A DNA stretch of 64,000 bases from Sambucus nigra (Eukaryota; Streptophyta; Magnoliopsida; Dipsacales; Adoxaceae), in contig OX422211.1 of NCBI GenBank assembly GCA_949130495.1, forward strand, positions 442,130,219 to 442,194,218, read 5' to 3'. This document shows, piece by piece, positions 58,390 to 64,000 of the stretch (positions within the stretch are counted from its first letter, which is position 1; each line of letters starts with the position of its first letter). The notes below the pieces were generated by a model. That model did no database searches. It was given only the letters and a program-made list of their open reading frames with translations, and was not told the origin of the DNA. Position numbers and translations under genes: made by a program.

Positions 58390-59771
58390 ACCTGTGGTGA
58401 AAAGCTCTGGATATTATTCCCGCATATTCTCCTCCTGCTCCCAGGTAGACTCGTCAGCGTTGTGATGACCCCACTGTACTCTAACTAGTGGAACAACCTT
58501 GGATCGTAACTTTCGCTCACTACGATACAGAATAGACACCGGTCTATCCTCATATGAGATGTCTGGCTGTAAATCAGTTTCCTCGAGTGGAATGTGCCAG
58601 AAGGCCCTCTCGCTCCTGCGATATTTCTTCAGCGATGCCACATGGAGCACGTCGTGTATCCGGTGAAGGTGCTCTGGCAATCCCAACCTATAAGCTACTG
58701 GTCCCACCCTCCCGATAATAGGGAAAGGTCTCACGTACCTCGGTGCTAACTTACCCTTCTTGACGAACCTCATCGCCCCTTTCATAGGGGACACTCGGAC
58801 TAATACCTGGTCTCCAACCTCTAACTCCACATGTCTCCGTGAAGCATCAACGTAACTCTTCTGCCTATCTTGAGCTATCTGAATCCTCCCTTGGATCAAC
58901 TCTATCTTAGCAGACGTCTCCTGAACAATTTCTGGCCCCAATAGTTTGTTGTCCCCACCTCTAACCAACAAGTGGGTGAACGACAAGGTCTTCCGTATAG
59001 TGCCTCGAATGGTGCCATGCCGATCGTGAATTGGTAAGAGTTGTTATACGCGAACTATACTAAAGGAAGATATTTTTCCAAACCTCCCCCAAAGTCTAAT
59101 GTGCACATTCTGAGCATATCTTTCAGCATCTAATTGACTCTCTCAGTCTTCCCGTCAGTCTGTGGGTGATAGGCTGTACTCAAACGTAACTCCGTGCCCA
59201 TGGCCTCCTAAAGGCTTTGCCAAAAGTGGGCCACAAAGATCTTATCTCTGTCAGACACAATATTAACCGGTACCCCGTTCATCTTAACAATCTCAGCTAT
59301 GAATAGCTGCGCATATCGCATCGTCTCAAAGTCTGTGCGAACCGGCAGAAAGTGGGCCACTTTGGTCAACTGATCCACAATGACCCATATGGAATCGTAA
59401 CCCCTTTATGATGCAGGTAACCCTTTATTGAAGTCCATGTAGATGCTCTCCCACTTCCACACGGGAATCTCCAACGGCTGTAGCATCCCTGATGGTCTCT
59501 GATGGTCAACTTTCACAAGCTGACACGTGGCACATCTCGAAACAAACTCTTCTATGTCACGTTTCATTCCTGCCCACCAATAATGCCTCCTCATATCCTG
59601 GTATATCTTATCCCCATCGGGATGCACTGCAAATCTCGACCCATGGGACTCTGTCATAACCGCGTGCCTCAACTCCTCATCCTCTGGCACAATTAACCTC
59701 CTATTAAGGCGTAAGCCTCCTTTCGAGCTGACTGAGTAACCCTCTGCTTCCTCAGCTAGCAATTGGCTCAC
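58390..59771 (-). pseudogene. Integrase with chromodomain of chromovirus F
   Basis: Minus-strand order: zinc finger (HAVMTESHGSRFAVHPDG, RDIEEFVSRCATCQLVK), core with WESIYMDF (first Asp), a stop at 59406, then a second block with NIVSDRDKIF (second Asp) and QTDGKTERVN (Glu). An ORF of 190 codons (58986-58414) follows, carrying VGDQVLVRVSPMKGAMRF, LPEHLHRIHDVLHVASLKKY and the chromodomain end WGHHNADESTWEQEENM. A few stops. The chromodomain defines the chromovirus group. Confidence 0.9.
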
Positions 59772-59990
59772 CCTATCCCGACAGATCTGATCCTATGTCT
59801 GATCCCTCATAACCCGCATAATGATCTCATGTGTGATGAATAATGCTGACATGCAAGCCCTGGCTACATCATCCTCATATCGAAGTTCTCTCCAATTCGC
59901 TTTCCAGACTTCTGATATTTCCCCAGTCGGTCTCCGACTTCATGCATATGCTACCACATTAGCCTTACCAGGATGATACTGAATATCAAA

Positions 59991-61490
59991 CTAGTAATCC
60001 TTCAAAAATTCTAGCCGTTGCCTCTGCCTCATATTCAGATCCTTCTGTGTGAAGAGATACTGAAGTGATTTGTGATCCATGAATAACGTGAACTGCTCTC
60101 CTAGAAGATAATGTCTCCATATCCTCAAAGAAAAAACGACCGCCGCTAGCTCCAGTCCGTGAGTGGGGTAATTCCTCTCATGGGGATTTAGCTTTCTGGA
60201 CGCATAAGTTATAGCCCTTTTCTCCTGCTGAAGCACACCCCCAAGTCCCTGTAAGGATGCGTCAGTATAAACCCGATACTCTAATCCTCCCTTCGACAAC
60301 GCAAGTACGGGTGAAGATGTCAACTTTTCCTTTAGCTCGTCGAAAGCTAATTGACAATGATCACTCCAAGTGAAAGTCACCCCTTTTCGGGTCAGATTCG
60401 TCAAAGGGCCCGCAATCTTTGAGAATCCTTTGATGAACCGCTTGTAATAACCGGCCAATCCCAGAAACTGCGCACCTTGGTGGGTGTCATGGGCTACCCC
60501 CAATCCCTCACCTCCGATACCTTACTCGGATCCACCGCAATACCCCGTCCTGACACCACATGGCCAAGAAATTGAACCTCCCGTAGCCAAAATCCACACT
60601 TCCCGAATTTATCATAGAGCTAGTGATCCTGCAATGTCTGTAAAACTATACACAGATGCTCTGCGTGCTCCTCCTCGGTGCGCGAGTAGATCAGGATGTC
60701 ATCAATGAACACGTTGACAAACTGGTCGAGAAACTCCCTGAAAACTCTGTTCACGAGGTCCATGAACACTGCTGGTGCATTGGTGAGCCCGGATGGAATC
60801 ACCCTGAACTCATAAGATCCATACCGCGACAGGAAAATGGTCTTAGGAACATCCTCCTCTCGGATACGTAGTTGATGATACCCTGACCTCAAGTCGAACT
60901 TAGAGAAGTAAGACGCCCCCCTCAACTGGTCAAATAGATCATCAATCCTAGGCTACGGATACTTATTCCGTATTGTCGCCTTGTTCATCTCTCTATAGTC
61001 CACGCATAATCATAGTGAGCCAATGCGCTTCTTTTTAAACAACACCGATGCACCCCACGGCGATGTACTTCGCCGAATGAAACCTTGACCCAGAAGCTGC
61101 TGAATATGCTCTCTCAACTCACACATCTCTGAAGGGTCCATACGGTATGGGGGCCGAGCAATCGGCCTTGTCCCCGATGATAAATCGATTACAAATTTAA
61201 TTTCCCTGCTAGGTGGCAACCTTGGTATCTCCTGGAACACATCCTCAAAGTCCCTCACTACCGGGATTGAGTCCAATGGAATCGCCACCTCCTGTGAGGT
61301 TTCCTCCTCGATGCAATACAGGTGCGTGCGTGACCCTCCCTCAGGTAACGGCATTGCTATCAATAACATCTCCTATCCTGGAATGGAGAACACGATTGTC
61401 CTCTCGTAACAATCCATAGTTGCCCAATAACTGGCCAACCAATCCATACCCAGGATGACATCGTACCCCTCCATATCTGACACGACTCAG
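59991..61490 (-). pseudogene. Protease end, reverse transcriptase and RNase H of chromovirus F
   Basis: From 61490: a protease end with MSSWVWIGWLASYWATMDC, then IPVVRDFEDVFQEIPRLPPS, IARPPYRMDPSEMCELREHI, a break near 61010, [38 protein letters not shown] and [20 protein letters not shown] (FIDD). After another break: [38 protein letters not shown] and the RNase H part [36 protein letters not shown]. One RNase H only, unlike the Tat elements. The sequence changes abruptly near 61490, so Gag, leader and 5' LTR are missing. Confidence 0.9.
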
Positions 61491-62430
61491 AATGTGTCTC
61501 TAAAGTGTGTACTCTCTAGGCTCAAGTGCAATCCTATCGTTCAAGTAATAATCCGATAAGTCGGGTATCGATCCTCAGGGAAAAAGGACAACGAGAGTTG
61601 TGACGACGGGATAAGACGGAGGAATCCTAACGATGACTCTAAAAAGAAAAGAGAAGATTGATTTGGTTTTTGGGATTCGATTACACTAAATGCAATTATG
61701 AAAGTATGGTGAAAAATGCAGCTAACTAAATGACCTAGATTAAGAATGAAGGATTGAATTGAACTTTTAAATGAGATGATGAAAAATAGGACGGGAATAC
61801 AATCCCCCAACCCTAGTGTATTGCAGTATAATATTAATCGTAAATTTATCTAGTTAATTTGACCCGGAATTTAGTACTCCCAAGCATTACGTATACGAGG
61901 TTCAAGCCCGCGTCATACTTAATCAAAGGATGAGTAAATCAGTATCACGATAACGACACTCGAATTGTATTCTCAATCATCCCGGTTACCCAGGGGCAAA
62001 CGAGATATTTAGACCTACAATTGTTGTGTCCCTACGCAATATGGTCAAAATTAATTACTAAATTCAGAGCATTAACTTTATACGTACAATGACCACATCA
62101 GGTTGGGTTCATGTAACCCGACCTTGAAAATCTAGTCGGACATACCGAAAATGATGAAAACAGTGTTTAACATGCAAGAGTTCATGGTTAATCTAAGGAC
62201 AATTGATAGAATACTGTAAAATAGAATCACAAAGAAGAAACAACTTACTAAAATTACCCAAGGAACAATCGCAGCAATAAATAAAATTGGTGATCACACA
62301 AACTTGGAATAAACCTTCAATCCTTGAATAAAACTGGAAATTCTATCTACAACTAGGGTTTGTGGAAGAAAATGAGAAATTAAAATAAATCCCCACGTTC
62401 TAGCCTCCCTTACAACCAAAATAATTCGGG

Positions 62431-62438
62431 TTTTTATA
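62431..62438 (-). promoter_or_regulatory. Candidate TATA box of element G
   Basis: The minus strand reads GGGTATAAAAACCC, about 75 bp downstream of the first palindromic word. Confidence 0.5.
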
Positions 62439-62515
62439 CCCTACATGAAATTCCAAGAAGTTGAGTACAAGTCGGAGTCTTTAGAGGAGAATCAGAAAAC
62501 AAAATCTCGAGGGGC

Positions 62516-62697
62516 GGACCGGTCCGGCCCTTAGGCGGATCGGTCTGCCTCTAAAGCGGATCGGTTCTTTTATTTTCCAGGCGGACCGGTCCGGTGCGGA
62601 TCGGTTCTTTTATTTTTTATGCTCTTCGGTTTGCCTTCGGTTCGCAGTCCTCTGGAGTTTGCATAGCGGACCGGTCCGGTTGAGGGCGGACCGGTCT
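62516..62697 (-). promoter_or_regulatory. Palindromic word cluster of element G
   Basis: GGACCGGTCC at 62516, 62583 and 62668 (perfect), with GGATCGGTCT/GGATCGGTTC/GGACCGGTCT variants at 62537, 62558, 62598 and 62688. Spacing is mostly 20-25 bp. Surroundings are AT-rich. Confidence 0.65.
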
Positions 62698-64000
62698 GCC
62701 TATTTGACTTTTCTATCAAACTTTGACTGCCCATATCTTTTGCTCCGGGTATCCGATTGAGGTCTCGTTTCTTCCTAGGTGCTTTTGAAGATGATACCTT
62801 CAACTTCTCTTTAGGTACCTCATCTGGATTCTGGGTAGAAATGACTCTTTTGCCCTTTTGACTTTTCTCGTTGACTTTCTCTATTCTTCCGGTTTCCTTC
62901 TTCCATTTCTTGACATTAGATACCTGTAAAATCATAACAAAATACCAGAAACTCGGTGTACTTGTTAGGATAAGTCAATAGCAAGATTATGAGATAAAGT
63001 CAATCCAATTACGTTGTTCGAGGTGATTAAAGTACCGAAATTAAGGGATAAATTAGGAAGAATTTATGCCTAATCAAACCCCCCTAACTTAGAACTTTGC
63101 GCGTCCCGAGCAATGTAAAATAATTCTAGCAAGGCTCAACTTTTGAAAAACATTTTATTGGGATAAATTACCTCTTTCGCGGGCACGCGATTGCATTTAG
63201 CGTATCCAACAAGCCTTTAAACCCCTAGGTTACCCTAGTGGGACGAGTTGTGTCTCGTGAGGGTTTGCAGAGAATATACCCACAAAATTCGACTCAAAGA
63301 ACTTCATAATAACCAAAAATTGTATAATTCAAACTTTTCCAGAAAATAGTCATCATTAAGTCATGTCTACAAGTCTCAAACTGTAGTGCGTGTGTGCGAA
63401 GCCAGAAATATAACCGCCAATTTCCACTGATTAATCATTACGTTACTTATCCGAAAATTCGTTTTGATTTCAAATTCTCACGGGAAGCTCTCTCAAACGA
63501 ACTACTCGGAATATGGCTTTTCTCTCGGTATGCGTGATATAAAGAGTAAATATAATGGACGCAAAATCACGCATACAATTAGAAAGACGGAAATTTCATG
63601 GTGAAAGGATCTCATCAACGGATTACGGTTTTAAAAACGGGAACATTGCCTCTTATTCGCGCATTTAATCTCCTTTATTATCTTTTGGTGTATTAGCTCT
63701 CTACGCGGTAACCAATTCTACACTTTAGACTCGGTTAGGACTTTTTCGGGTTAAAGGTGTATTGGGTAAAATGATAATGGTAGGGAAGATTGGAATTGGA
63801 AAAGTTATTTATGATGTCCGTTGGTGCTTTTTCTGGGCTATTGCTCATTTTTTCTTCTTTTTCTCTATTATTTGTTGAGCATATCTAATTTTTTTCTTGC
63901 CCCTTTTTATGCACTTTTTGGACTTGAAATCTGAATTTTTCATTTTTTCACAATTCCGGCTATTTTGGGTTTTTCGGGTTGTCAAACGAAAGAGAAAATT

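Larger units (their letters stand above)
61500..64000 (-). mobile_element. Element G: noncoding retroelement-like sequence (LARD-like), incomplete
   Basis: No domain. GTCGGGTATCGATCCTCAGG at 61560 and CTAACTTAGAACTTTGCGCG at 63078 resemble phrases I associate with large noncoding plant retroelements, but no LTR pair is visible here. The minus strand has TATAAAAAC at 62431-62438 in front of a palindrome cluster. The 121-codon frame at 62570-62935 is Lys/Pro-rich and reads through that cluster, so it is probably not a gene. Confidence 0.4.

Noticed and set aside
62570..62935. 121-codon Lys/Pro-rich minus-strand frame in G
   Set aside because: It runs through the palindrome cluster upstream of a TATA box and has no recognisable domain.

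Overview
The window looks like repeat-dense, intergenic nuclear DNA of a flowering plant, probably a eudicot. I found no intact host gene, rRNA, tRNA or CRISPR array. Nearly everything is nested, decayed LTR retrotransposons of the Ty3/gypsy (Metaviridae) group from two lineages: Tat (CHHC gag knuckles, a second RNase H in pol, antisense accessory genes, minisatellite blocks) and chromoviruses of Tekay/Del type (tRNA-iMet primer site, LTRs opening with TGTAACACCCCG, C-terminal chromodomain). The labels A to I are mine.

Layout. 1-1444: 3' part of a chromovirus LTR. 1448-1829 plus 32137 to about 37547: remains of element C, a + strand Tat-type element that keeps a gag tail and an antisense gene but shows no pol. 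C is interrupted at a TAAAC target by element A (1830-32131, - strand), a very large Tat element with LTRs of about 2.1 kb. A is interrupted at an ACTGT target by element B (6265-18306, - strand), a younger Tat element. Both target-site duplications are intact, so the insertion order C, then A, then B can be read directly. 37548-42505: a possible LTR followed by six different minisatellite blocks. 42506-48143: 5' end of chromovirus E (- strand) beside an older LTR fragment. 48144-51454: unassigned, AT-rich, probably element-derived. 51455-55000: chromovirus I (+ strand, 3' end). 55001-55438: a Tat reverse transcriptase scrap. 55439-61490: chromovirus F (- strand, 3' half). About 61500-64000: noncoding element G.

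How the parts work together. Each Tat element couples gag-pol on one strand with accessory genes on the other strand between integrase and 3' LTR. A carries two (a plant-mobile-domain protein and a second protein of plant-transposase-like/DUF7745 type). B and C carry one each, of the 'putative gypsy type transposon' (PF04195-like) family. These genes have their own TATA boxes and phase-consistent introns, and B and C share two intron positions. All are now broken by stops or frameshifts.

The most unusual signal is a class of short dyad-symmetric words repeated every 20-25 bp. In A the word TGCCGATCGGCA and close variants lie upstream of the LTR promoter and of both antisense promoters, with a constant 24-25 bp spacing in each pair. 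In E, F, G, I and the 49.4-51.4 kb region an equivalent cluster exists, but the word itself differs, even between LTRs of the same family.
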